A DNA stretch of 7,151 bases, taken from contig BNTS01000137.1 in NCBI GenBank assembly GCA_025996775.1, positions 1 through 7,151 on the forward strand, read 5' to 3'. A model generated the notes under the pieces. The model saw only the letters and a program-made list of their open reading frames with translations. It searched no databases and was not told the DNA's origin. This DNA comes from Bacteroidia bacterium. GTDB lineage: Bacteria > Bacteroidota > Bacteroidia > Bacteroidales > Tannerellaceae. Positions 1 to 6,847 of the stretch are shown one piece after another. Positions within the stretch are counted from its first letter, which is position 1, and every line of letters begins with the position of its first letter. A program made the translations under genes and the position numbers.

Positions 1-387
1 CGCCAAATCGTCAGCATATCCAACTACCGATAAAAAATCAGGGATAATGTCAAACGGCAGGATAAAATACCCCAAAGAACCAATAACCAATGCCTTGTCC
101 TTATTGGAGAATTTATCATCCTGAAGCACATAAAACAGCAAACATGCCGCATAAACCACCTTAATTCCTGCCTTTTTAGCAAATTTAAGCAACTTATCCT
201 TCAGCTTTTCCTCCGTATAATGTCCTTGATAAGCGACAAGCGTCTCCGTATTCTCCACTTCTTCCGGAATAATAACCTCATCATCTTCTTGATTCGGATC
301 AACTTTCCATCCGCAATACGCACAAAACTTTGTACCCGGAAAGATTTCGCGTCTGCACTTCGGACATAGTTTAATTGTAGTCTCCAT
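1..387 (-). CDS. Zinc-ribbon plus DUF1232 (YkvA-like) protein, C-terminus cut off by window edge
   Basis: This reading frame starts with ATG at 387 and stays open for 129 codons to the left edge, so its C-terminus is missing. The first 26 residues hold a zinc ribbon: CPKC at 8-11 and CAYCG at 22-26, four cysteines able to bind one zinc ion. An acidic linker follows (about residues 30-48). From about residue 58 comes a basic amphipathic stretch, then a hydrophobic helix (about 76-86). The segment ending in LPFDIIPDFLSVVGYADDLA (residues 110-129) is the hallmark of the DUF1232/YkvA family. That family is small and probably membrane-associated, and its function is unknown to me. The gene lies 74 nt downstream of rfbB on the same strand. 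It may be read through from the operon or from a weak promoter in the gap. The domain assignment is secure; no function can be given. Confidence 0.88.
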   Translation of the reverse strand, partial: METTIKLCPKCRREIFPGTKFCAYCGWKVDPNQEDDEVIIPEEVENTETLVAYQGHYTEEKLKDKLLKFAKKAGIKVVYAACLLFYVLQDDKFSNKDKALVIGSLGYFILPFDIIPDFLSVVGYADDLA

Positions 388-415
388 ATAAAGTTAGTTT
401 ATTCAGCTATTCCGG

Positions 416-451
416 CAAATGTACAAATCAATTCATAAATACCCTCTCAAA
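416..451 (-). promoter_or_regulatory. Possible weak Bacteroides-type promoter for the zinc-ribbon/DUF1232 gene
   Basis: On the minus strand a TACATTTG at 423-416 fits the Bacteroides -7 box (TAnnTTTG), 28 nt before the start codon. A TTTG at 451-448 could be the -33 box, but the spacer is 24 nt against the usual 19-21, so the match is incomplete. No stem-loop terminator for the upstream operon is visible in this 74-nt gap, so read-through from rfbB is also possible. Confidence 0.3.
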
Positions 452-461
452 GTCCAATATT

Positions 462-1556
462 TTATGCTAAATCTTCTACCCATTGCTGGTTGTTCAGGTA
501 CCAGTAAATGGTTTTCAGGATGCCTTCTTTGAAGGTGGTTTCGGGAGTCCAGCCCAGTTCGGCTGTTATCTTGCCGGGGTCGATGGCGTAGCGCTGGTCG
601 TGGCCGAGACGGTCTTGCACGAAAGTTATCAGGCTGTCGTTTATCCAGTCGATACGGATGTTGCCGTCGGCGTCGTATTCCTTTCGCTTCAGGACTTCGC
701 GGTACCGGGGTTCCTCTTTCATGATGCGGTGGATGGTGCTGATGGTCAGTTTTACGATGTCGATGTTTTGCATCTCGTTGTGGCCGCCAACATTATATAC
801 TTCGCCTTCGCGTCCTCTGTGAATTACGGTGTCGATGGCTTTGCAGTGGTCTTCTACATACAGCCAGTCACGTACATTCGTTCCCTTACCATATACAGGG
901 AGGGGTTTGCCTTCGAGGATGTTCTTTATAATGAGGGGAATTAGTTTTTCGGGGAAGTGGTAGGGGCCGTAGTTGTTGGAACAGCGGGTAATGGTGACGG
1001 GCATCTTATAGGTCTCTGCGTAGGCTTTCACGAAGAGGTCGGCGCTCGTTTTTGAGGCACTGTAAGGGCTTCGCGGGTCTAATGGGGTTGTTTCGCGGAA
1101 ATAGCCTTCGGCTCCGAGGCTTCCATAAACCTCGTCGGTTGATACTTGATGGAAGCGTAAGCCTTCTTTCCAAGTCGGGTATCCAGCTTCATCTTTCCCG
1201 GTTACCCAGGCTCTGCGGGCAGCGTCGAGAAGGTTTTGCGTGCCGAGGATATTTGTAATGAGAAATAGTTGTGGATCGTCTATGCTGCGGTCTACGTGAC
1301 TTTCAGCGGCAAAGTTTACCACGTACTGAAAGCCGTATTTATCGAAGAGGCTATTTACAAGGGCACGGTCGCCAATATTGCCTTTTACAAACTCGCAACG
1401 ACCGGATTTGAGGTCGTTTTCTATCGTTTTCAGATTGCCGGCATATGTCAAAAGGTCTAATACCACTATTTCAATATCGGGATAGGTTGCCAACATGTAT
1501 TTCACAAAGTTAGCACCAATAAATCCGGCTCCACCGGTAACAAGATATGTTTTCAT
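462..1556 (-). CDS. rfbB: dTDP-glucose 4,6-dehydratase
   Basis: RfbB (RmlB) converts dTDP-glucose to dTDP-4-keto-6-deoxyglucose with a tightly bound NAD+, in the cytoplasm. It is an extended short-chain dehydrogenase. Visible motifs are the NAD-binding TGGAGFIG (7-14), NFAAESHVDRSI (81-92), the catalytic STDEVYG with T140-D141-E142, YSASK with Y165 and K169, RCSNNYGPYHFPEKLIPL (191-208) and RDWLYVEDHC (229-238). At 364 residues it is close to the roughly 360 of the family. Compared with short enterobacterial versions it carries a small extra segment at about 116-132 and a longer stretch at about 280-325, as I recall for Bacteroidetes and Clostridia homologues. The ATG at 1556 sits just before the Rossmann strand, as expected, and lies 14 nt after the rfbC stop. 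It is the last tightly spaced gene of the run. No rfbA or rfbD accompanies it here. Confidence 0.97.
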   Translation of the reverse strand: MKTYLVTGGAGFIGANFVKYMLATYPDIEIVVLDLLTYAGNLKTIENDLKSGRCEFVKGNIGDRALVNSLFDKYGFQYVVNFAAESHVDRSIDDPQLFLITNILGTQNLLDAARRAWVTGKDEAGYPTWKEGLRFHQVSTDEVYGSLGAEGYFRETTPLDPRSPYSASKTSADLFVKAYAETYKMPVTITRCSNNYGPYHFPEKLIPLIIKNILEGKPLPVYGKGTNVRDWLYVEDHCKAIDTVIHRGREGEVYNVGGHNEMQNIDIVKLTISTIHRIMKEEPRYREVLKRKEYDADGNIRIDWINDSLITFVQDRLGHDQRYAIDPGKITAELGWTPETTFKEGILKTIYWYLNNQQWVEDLA

Positions 1557-1570
1557 GTTTTTTATAAAGG

Positions 1571-2131
1571 TTACTTATAAACAAAATTAAAATCTTCTTT
1601 TAAAACGGAAGGCGCTGCTTTGTCTTTCTCTGACATGATAGGCTCTGTACCTTCCGGGATACGCCAATTGATGCCAAACGATGGCTCGTCGTAACGAATA
1701 CTGCGTTCCATGGTTGGCGTATAAGGATTGTCTACCTTATATGTAAAGATAGCTTCGTCGCTAAGCACATGGAAACCATGCGCAAAACCTCGCGGTATGA
1801 AAAGCTGCCTTTTATTCTTTTCCGAAAGTTCTATGGCTATATGTTGCCCGAAAGTCATCGAATTACGGCGCAAATCCACGGCTACGTCTAAGACGGTTCC
1901 CTTGATTACGCGCACTAACTTGGCTTGAGCAAAGGGGTTCAACTGATAATGTAGTCCCCGCAATACTCCCTTCTGCGAGCAGGATTCATTTTCCTGGATA
2001 AAATCCACAGTTCCGACATTCTCGTCGAACTCAGCTTTTTTGAAGGCTTCAAAAAAGTAACCCCGGGGATCGGAGAACACAGACGGTTCAATGATCCAAG
2101 CCCCGGGGATATTTGTTTCTATATAATTCAT
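1571..2131 (-). CDS. rfbC: dTDP-4-dehydrorhamnose 3,5-epimerase
   Basis: RfbC (RmlC) epimerises dTDP-4-keto-6-deoxyglucose at C3 and C5, giving dTDP-4-keto-L-rhamnose, the step after RfbB. It is a cupin-fold cytoplasmic enzyme. Key parts are visible: DPRGYFFE (21-28), LRGLHYQ with catalytic base H61 (57-63), QAKLVRV with K71 (69-75), FIPRGFAHGF (111-120), the Y131 expected to protonate the intermediate (FTYKVDN), and SEKD with D170 as the partner of the histidine. The length, 186 residues, is normal. The start ATG at 2131 overlaps the htpG stop in an ATGA, so its translation is probably coupled to htpG. Without a visible RfbD, the product could feed L-rhamnose or another 6-deoxysugar. The all-present active site argues for a working enzyme. 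Confidence 0.97.
   Translation of the reverse strand: MNYIETNIPGAWIIEPSVFSDPRGYFFEAFKKAEFDENVGTVDFIQENESCSQKGVLRGLHYQLNPFAQAKLVRVIKGTVLDVAVDLRRNSMTFGQHIAIELSEKNKRQLFIPRGFAHGFHVLSDEAIFTYKVDNPYTPTMERSIRYDEPSFGINWRIPEGTEPIMSEKDKAAPSVLKEDFNFVYK
2128..2131 (-). other. ATGA stop-start overlap joining htpG and rfbC
   Basis: The rfbC start ATG and the htpG stop TGA share the four bases ATGA. This implies that the two genes are on one mRNA and that ribosomes ending htpG can restart on rfbC. There is no Shine-Dalgarno sequence in front, as is usual for Bacteroidetes. Confidence 0.9.
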
Positions 2132-4188
2132 TTCCCGATCAATTGGATACTACGCTTGATGAAATTGCTTAAAGCTTCACCTTTGAGCATTCCATTGCCC
2201 AGCAGTGCCAAATCTATCAGTTCGTGTATCAGACTGTCACCTCCGGCATAGTCGGAAAGAATTTTGTTTCGCTGGCTGCGCAGGTCGTCCAACTTGTGAT
2301 TTGTATTTTCCAAATCTTCCTTTTCGGCGGCAGTTACCTCTTCTTCTTTCTTTTTGTTTTGCTCGGTGCGCAGATCAGATTGACGTTGTTCCCAGCCTTT
2401 GATGTCGGCTTCAATGGGTGCAAGCTTCCCGGCACAAGCTGTTTCTTCGTCTGCCAATACCTGCTTAACCAAAGGATGGTCTGTGTTAAGTACCATATTG
2501 TAGCTGTCGGGCATCTCGCCATAGAAAGACATGCCGGGTTGCATGGCCGACATTTCACGCATACGACGCATGTACTCGCTTTGCGTAATCAATACAGGGT
2601 TTGCTTTATCGCTCAAAGCTTCAAAAGTAACATAGAAATCAGCCTTGTCAAGCTTCGGTACCTGGCTCTTAAATACTTCCTGAAGGGCGTTACGCTGGTT
2701 TTCAGTCAGATCAACCTGGTTTGCATCGCTTTTACGGATGATGTTATCAATCGTATCACTATCTACCCTTACGAAGCGAGTCTTTTCATTCTTCTGCTCA
2801 TACTGGGCGATGATGTGTAAATCCAACTGTCCGTCCATCAGCAATACGCTGTATCCTTTGTCCTTAACGGCTTGGATGTAGCTGTATTGTTCCTCTTTAC
2901 TGCTTGTGTAGAGGTAGATAAGCTCACCTTCTTTGTCTGTCTGGTTGTCTTTAATCAGCGTTTTGTATTCGTCGCAGGTGTAATACTTACTGTCAACATC
3001 CTTGAAAAGGGCGAACTTAACAGCTCTTTCGTAGAACTTATCATCGCTCAACATACCGTATTGGATGAAGAGTTTCAGACTGTCCCATTTCTCCTCATAC
3101 TGTACGCGGTCATTCTTGAACATCTCTTCCAGCTTATCAGCTACTTTTTTAGTGATATGGTTGGAAATCTTTTTCACATTATTATCGCTTTGCAGATACG
3201 AGCGTGATACGTTCAGCGGAATATCCGGCGAATCGAGCACTCCGTGAAGAAGCGTCAGGAACTCAGGCACGATACCTTCTACAGAGTCGGTCACAAATAC
3301 CTGGTTTGAATAGAGTTGAATCTTGTTGCGATTCAAATCCAAATTGCTCTTGATACGGGGGAAGTAGAGGATACCTGTCAGATGGAAAGGATAATCCACA
3401 TTGAGGTGAATCCAGAACAGCGGCTCTTCCGACATGGGGTAGAGATCCTGGTAGAACTTCTTATAGTCTTCATCTGTCAGTTCAGACGGTTTGCGTACCC
3501 AAGCCGGTTTAGTATCGTTTATAATGTTGTCTTCGTCTGTGTCTACATACTTGCCGTCTTTCCACTCCTGCTTCTTTCCGAAAGCGATGGGGATGGGCAG
3601 GAAGCGGCAGTACTTCTTCAGCAATCCGTTAATCTTGTCTTTATTCAGAAATTCTTTGTTCTCATCGTCGATATAGAGGATGATATCGGTACCTTTGCTG
3701 TCGCGGATTGTTTCCTCCATCGTATATTCCGGGCTTCCGTCGCAACTCCATTTCATGGGCACTGCTCCCTCTTTGTACGAGAGGGTTACGATTTCCACCT
3801 TCTTCGACACCATAAAGGTTGAGTAGAAACCCAAACCGAAATGACCGATAATGGCAGCGGCATCGTTCTTATACTTCTCTACAAACTCTTCAGCTCCAGA
3901 AAAGGCAATCTGATTGATGTACTTGTCTATTTCTTCTGCTGTCATACCGACACCACGGTCGGATACGGTAAGGGTTCCTGCCTTTTCGTCAATGCTGACG
4001 TGGATGGTCAGGTCACCCAGTTCTCCCTTAAATTCGCCTACCGAGGCGAGGGTCTTCAACTTCTGCGTGGCATCTACTGCATTTGAGACTATCTCACGCA
4101 GGAAAATCTCATGATCGCTATATAAAAATTTTTTGATAATGGGGAATATATTCTCACTTGTTACCCCAATGTTACCTTGTTTAGACAT
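2128..4188 (-). CDS. htpG: Molecular chaperone HtpG (bacterial Hsp90)
   Basis: HtpG is the cytoplasmic Hsp90-type ATP-dependent chaperone, a homodimer that remodels client proteins and protects cells in stress. The GHKL ATPase domain shows EIFLREIVSNAVDA (27-40, with catalytic E32 and Mg-binding N36), SDRGVGM (76-82) and GHFGLGFYS (115-123). The middle domain has the FPRI segment (276-279) and LNVSRSYLQ (325-333), whose R329 is the ATP-contacting arginine. The C-terminal dimerisation domain ends in a helix pair (about 650-683). At 686 residues it is about 60 longer than the E. coli protein; most of the excess is a highly charged, probably coiled-coil insert at about 586-645. There is no MEEVD tail, as normal in bacteria. 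ATG 4188 follows the clpC stop by 1 nt, so the two are almost certainly cotranscribed. The leader is A-rich and lacks a Shine-Dalgarno sequence. Confidence 0.98.
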   Translation of the reverse strand: MSKQGNIGVTSENIFPIIKKFLYSDHEIFLREIVSNAVDATQKLKTLASVGEFKGELGDLTIHVSIDEKAGTLTVSDRGVGMTAEEIDKYINQIAFSGAEEFVEKYKNDAAAIIGHFGLGFYSTFMVSKKVEIVTLSYKEGAVPMKWSCDGSPEYTMEETIRDSKGTDIILYIDDENKEFLNKDKINGLLKKYCRFLPIPIAFGKKQEWKDGKYVDTDEDNIINDTKPAWVRKPSELTDEDYKKFYQDLYPMSEEPLFWIHLNVDYPFHLTGILYFPRIKSNLDLNRNKIQLYSNQVFVTDSVEGIVPEFLTLLHGVLDSPDIPLNVSRSYLQSDNNVKKISNHITKKVADKLEEMFKNDRVQYEEKWDSLKLFIQYGMLSDDKFYERAVKFALFKDVDSKYYTCDEYKTLIKDNQTDKEGELIYLYTSSKEEQYSYIQAVKDKGYSVLLMDGQLDLHIIAQYEQKNEKTRFVRVDSDTIDNIIRKSDANQVDLTENQRNALQEVFKSQVPKLDKADFYVTFEALSDKANPVLITQSEYMRRMREMSAMQPGMSFYGEMPDSYNMVLNTDHPLVKQVLADEETACAGKLAPIEADIKGWEQRQSDLRTEQNKKKEEEVTAAEKEDLENTNHKLDDLRSQRNKILSDYAGGDSLIHELIDLALLGNGMLKGEALSNFIKRSIQLIGK

Positions 4189-4200
4189 ATTATTTTTTTT
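4189..4200 (-). other. A8 homopolymer and 1-nt junction between clpC and htpG
   Basis: The last clpC codons run GAA AAA AAA TAA, giving eight A in a row (plus-strand T 4193-4200) just before the stop, followed by one base and the htpG ATG. The run doubles as the A-rich translation start region of htpG. Loss of one A would place clpC in frame with htpG, without an intervening stop. Confidence 0.8.
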
Positions 4201-6736
4201 CTGTTATTAATTTTTGTTCATCTTTATTAAAGCCTACCAGGATGGTGTCGCCTTCTTTAACTTCAGCTTTAATGATCATTTCTGCCATTTCGTCTTCCAA
4301 ATACTTCTGGATGGCACGTTTCAGAGGACGTGCGCCAAACTGTACATCGTAGCCTTTGGAAGCGATGAAGTCTTTGGCTTCGTCGGTGAGTTCCAGTGTA
4401 TAACCCAGTTTTTCCATCCGATCGTACAAGCCTTTCAGTTCTATATCGATAATCTTATGGATAGATTCTTTGTCTAATTGATCGAACATGACAATATCGT
4501 CAATTCTGTTTAGAAACTCCGGTGCAAAGGCTTTATTCAGCGCTTTTTGAATCACACTGTGCGAAAACTCCTTGTCGACGTCTGATGATTGGTGTGTGTT
4601 GAAACCAACACCGTGGCCAAAGTCTTTCAGTTGACGAGTACCTATGTTCGAAGTAAGAATCAAGATTGTATTCTTAAAGTCAATTCGTCTGCCAAAACTG
4701 TCAGTCAGCCGCCCTTCATCCAGTACCTGAAGCAGGATATTGAACACGTCGGGGTGTGCTTTCTCTATTTCGTCGAGCAGAACTACCGAATACGGTTTGC
4801 GCCTTACTTTTTCTGTCAGTTGTCCGCCTTCTTCGTAGCCCACGTATCCCGGAGGTGCTCCAATCAAGCGTGTCACGGCAAATTTCTCCAAATATTCGCT
4901 CATATCAATTCGGATAAGCGAATCTACCGAGTCGAACAGATATTCGGCCAACATCTTTGCCAAGTGAGTCTTACCTACGCCGGTCGGTCCAAGGAACATG
5001 AAGGTTCCAATTGGTTTATTGGGGTCTTTCAATCCGACACGATTACGTTGGATGGCTTTAACCACTTTTGATACAGCGTTGTCCTGTCCAATAACCTTGC
5101 TACGCAGTACATCACCCATCTCGAGAAGTTTCACGTTCTCTGCTGTTGCGATACGTTGAACAGGTACTCCTGACATCATGGCAACTACTTCCGCCACTTT
5201 TTCTTCGTCTACCGTTTCGCGATGCTCTTGCAGTTCGCGCTCCCAACGAGCTTTGGCTGCGTCTAATTCCAGCAAATCCTGGCGTTCTTTATCGCGGTAG
5301 CTGGCTGCCAATTCAAAGTTTTGCGACTTGACGGCTGCTAATTTTTCCGTTTTCGTATTTTCTATCCTTGCTTCCAACTCTTCGATACTCTTAGGCACTG
5401 ATATGTTTGATATATGTACACGTGAACCGGCTTCGTCTAAGGCGTCGATGGCCTTGTCGGGGAAATTGCGGTCACTAATATACCGTTCAGTCAGGTCTAC
5501 ACACGCTTTCAATGCTTCATCGGTATAAGTCACATTGTGATGCTCCTCATACTGGGGCTTGATGTTGTTTAGAATCTGCAAAGTCTCTTCCGCCGTAGTT
5601 GGGTCTACAACTATCTTCTGGAAACGGCGTTCCAGCGCGCCGTCTTTTTCAATGTTCTTGCGATACTCATCTAAGGTAGTGGCGCCAATGCATTGTATTT
5701 CACCGCGTGCAAGCGCCGGTTTCAACATATTGGCAGCATCCATGGAACCGGAGGCAGAACCTGCGCCCACTATCGTATGTATCTCGTCAATAAAGAGGAT
5801 AATATTCGGATTCTTAGATAATTCGTTCAGAATAGCTTTGATGCGTTCCTCAAACTGACCACGATACTTCGTACCGGCCACGATGGAGGCCATATCCAGA
5901 CTTATCACGCGCTTATTGAATAAGATACGCGACACTTTCCTTTGGATGATGCGTAAAGCCAAACCTTCTACAATAGCCGATTTACCTACGCCCGGTTCGC
6001 CTATCAGCACCGGGTTGTTCTTTTTGCGTCGGCTCAGTATTTGTGCCAGTCGCTCTATCTCCTTTTCCCGTCCTACAATGGGATCCAGACGGTTTTCAGT
6101 GGCTGCACGTGTCATGTCTGTGCCAAAATTGTCGAGCACCGGCGTGTCATTAGGTGATTTCGGTTGGGAAATGCCGGTACCGGATCTGTACGGCTCTTTT
6201 CTGGGAGAGAAACTATCGTCATCGTCATCTTCGTCATCGTCTGTATATCCGTTGCTTATCTCTTCCACTTCTTCATATTCCTCTCCAAGAAGTTCCAGGT
6301 TCAGGCAACTTGCCAGATTGTTATATACCATGCGATAGGTGATACCTGCTTCTCTCAACACTTGGGCTGCCGGATTGTATTCTTCTTTCAGAATAGCCAG
6401 CAACAAGTGTTCCGTGCCTGTTTCTCCACTTCTGAATAAGCGGGCTTCCAGCAGACTCATCCTCAATATCCGTTCTCCGCTCTTGCTGATAGTAATCTCA
6501 CTTATTTGAGTGTTATCAGGCTCGTAGGCATTACGTATATTAAGTTCTAAGTTCTTTTTAATATCAACTATATCGGCATTGAGCTCATGCAATATCTGCA
6601 TAGCCTTCCCCTCGCCATCGCGAATGATACCTAATAATAGATGTTCTGGTCCAAAATAGCTGTTCTGAAGCCTTGCTGCCTCTTCTCTGCTGTATTCCAG
6701 TACATCCATCAACCTCTTTGAATAGTTACTTTTCAT
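4190..6736 (-). CDS. clpC: ATP-dependent Clp protease ATP-binding subunit ClpC
   Basis: ClpC is an Hsp100 AAA+ unfoldase that threads proteins into the ClpP protease. Domain order: two N-terminal Clp-N repeats (about 5-145, with EHLLLG at 31 and EHLLLA at 109), an acidic linker (151-175), first AAA+ domain with Walker A GEPGVGKS (246-253), Walker B ILFIDEIH (313-320), pore residues KYRG (290-293) and an LERRF arginine motif (368-372). A UVR-like middle motif follows at about 465-490. The second AAA+ domain has Walker A GPTGVGKT (583-590), Walker [15 protein letters not shown] (651-664), GYVG pore loop (630-633) and sensor-2 GARPLKRA (801-808). A VGF tripeptide at 710-712 matches the ClpP-docking loop. 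The short UVR middle segment and the VGF loop rule out ClpB. The 848-residue length is typical. It is the first gene of the operon and has its own promoter at 6759-6791. Confidence 0.97.
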   Translation of the reverse strand: MKSNYSKRLMDVLEYSREEAARLQNSYFGPEHLLLGIIRDGEGKAMQILHELNADIVDIKKNLELNIRNAYEPDNTQISEITISKSGERILRMSLLEARLFRSGETGTEHLLLAILKEEYNPAAQVLREAGITYRMVYNNLASCLNLELLGEEYEEVEEISNGYTDDDEDDDDDSFSPRKEPYRSGTGISQPKSPNDTPVLDNFGTDMTRAATENRLDPIVGREKEIERLAQILSRRKKNNPVLIGEPGVGKSAIVEGLALRIIQRKVSRILFNKRVISLDMASIVAGTKYRGQFEERIKAILNELSKNPNIILFIDEIHTIVGAGSASGSMDAANMLKPALARGEIQCIGATTLDEYRKNIEKDGALERRFQKIVVDPTTAEETLQILNNIKPQYEEHHNVTYTDEALKACVDLTERYISDRNFPDKAIDALDEAGSRVHISNISVPKSIEELEARIENTKTEKLAAVKSQNFELAASYRDKERQDLLELDAAKARWERELQEHRETVDEEKVAEVVAMMSGVPVQRIATAENVKLLEMGDVLRSKVIGQDNAVSKVVKAIQRNRVGLKDPNKPIGTFMFLGPTGVGKTHLAKMLAEYLFDSVDSLIRIDMSEYLEKFAVTRLIGAPPGYVGYEEGGQLTEKVRRKPYSVVLLDEIEKAHPDVFNILLQVLDEGRLTDSFGRRIDFKNTILILTSNIGTRQLKDFGHGVGFNTHQSSDVDKEFSHSVIQKALNKAFAPEFLNRIDDIVMFDQLDKESIHKIIDIELKGLYDRMEKLGYTLELTDEAKDFIASKGYDVQFGARPLKRAIQKYLEDEMAEMIIKAEVKEGDTILVGFNKDEQKLITEKK
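6215..6241 (-). repeat. Short GAY-codon repeat encoding the acidic linker of ClpC
   Basis: Nine codons for residues 166-174 read DDDEDDDDD, made of alternating GAC and GAT with one GAA, which gives near-repeats of a 6-bp unit. They sit between the N-terminal domain and the first ATPase domain, where the linker is flexible. The unit could gain or lose codons in multiples of three without breaking the frame. Confidence 0.75.
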
Positions 6737-6758
6737 ATTATTTATCTACATTGCTGTG

Positions 6759-6791
6759 CAAAGTTAATAATCTCCACACAATAAGAGCAAA
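6759..6791 (-). promoter_or_regulatory. Bacteroides-type promoter of clpC operon
   Basis: On the minus strand the -33 box TTTG lies at 6791-6788 and the -7 box TAACTTTG at 6766-6759, separated by 21 nt. This fits the known Bacteroides primary sigma factor pattern TTTG, 19-21 nt, TAnnTTTG. Transcription should start a few bases downstream, leaving a leader of about 15-18 nt before the ATG at 6736. No CIRCE or CtsR-type operator is visible around it. The large palindrome at 6848-7081 begins 56 nt upstream of the -33 box. Assignment is by motif and spacing only. Confidence 0.75.
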
Positions 6792-6847
6792 TTCCGTGCC
6801 ATAGTTTTATCAACAAAATAAACTATCATTTTGGCAGAAGCCTCAAA

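Noticed and set aside
541..720. Higher G+C in the 3' part of rfbB than in htpG, possible recent transfer
   Set aside because: Hand counts reach about 60% in parts of this stretch but fall to 45-47% in neighbouring lines. The variation within one gene is too patchy to claim transfer.
483..944. 153-codon plus-strand open frame opposite rfbB, and similar ones opposite htpG (2224-2820, 3316-3822) and clpC (4589-5071)
   Set aside because: All lie antisense to well-recognised genes, show no domain of their own and have the hydrophobic composition typical of reversed coding sequence.
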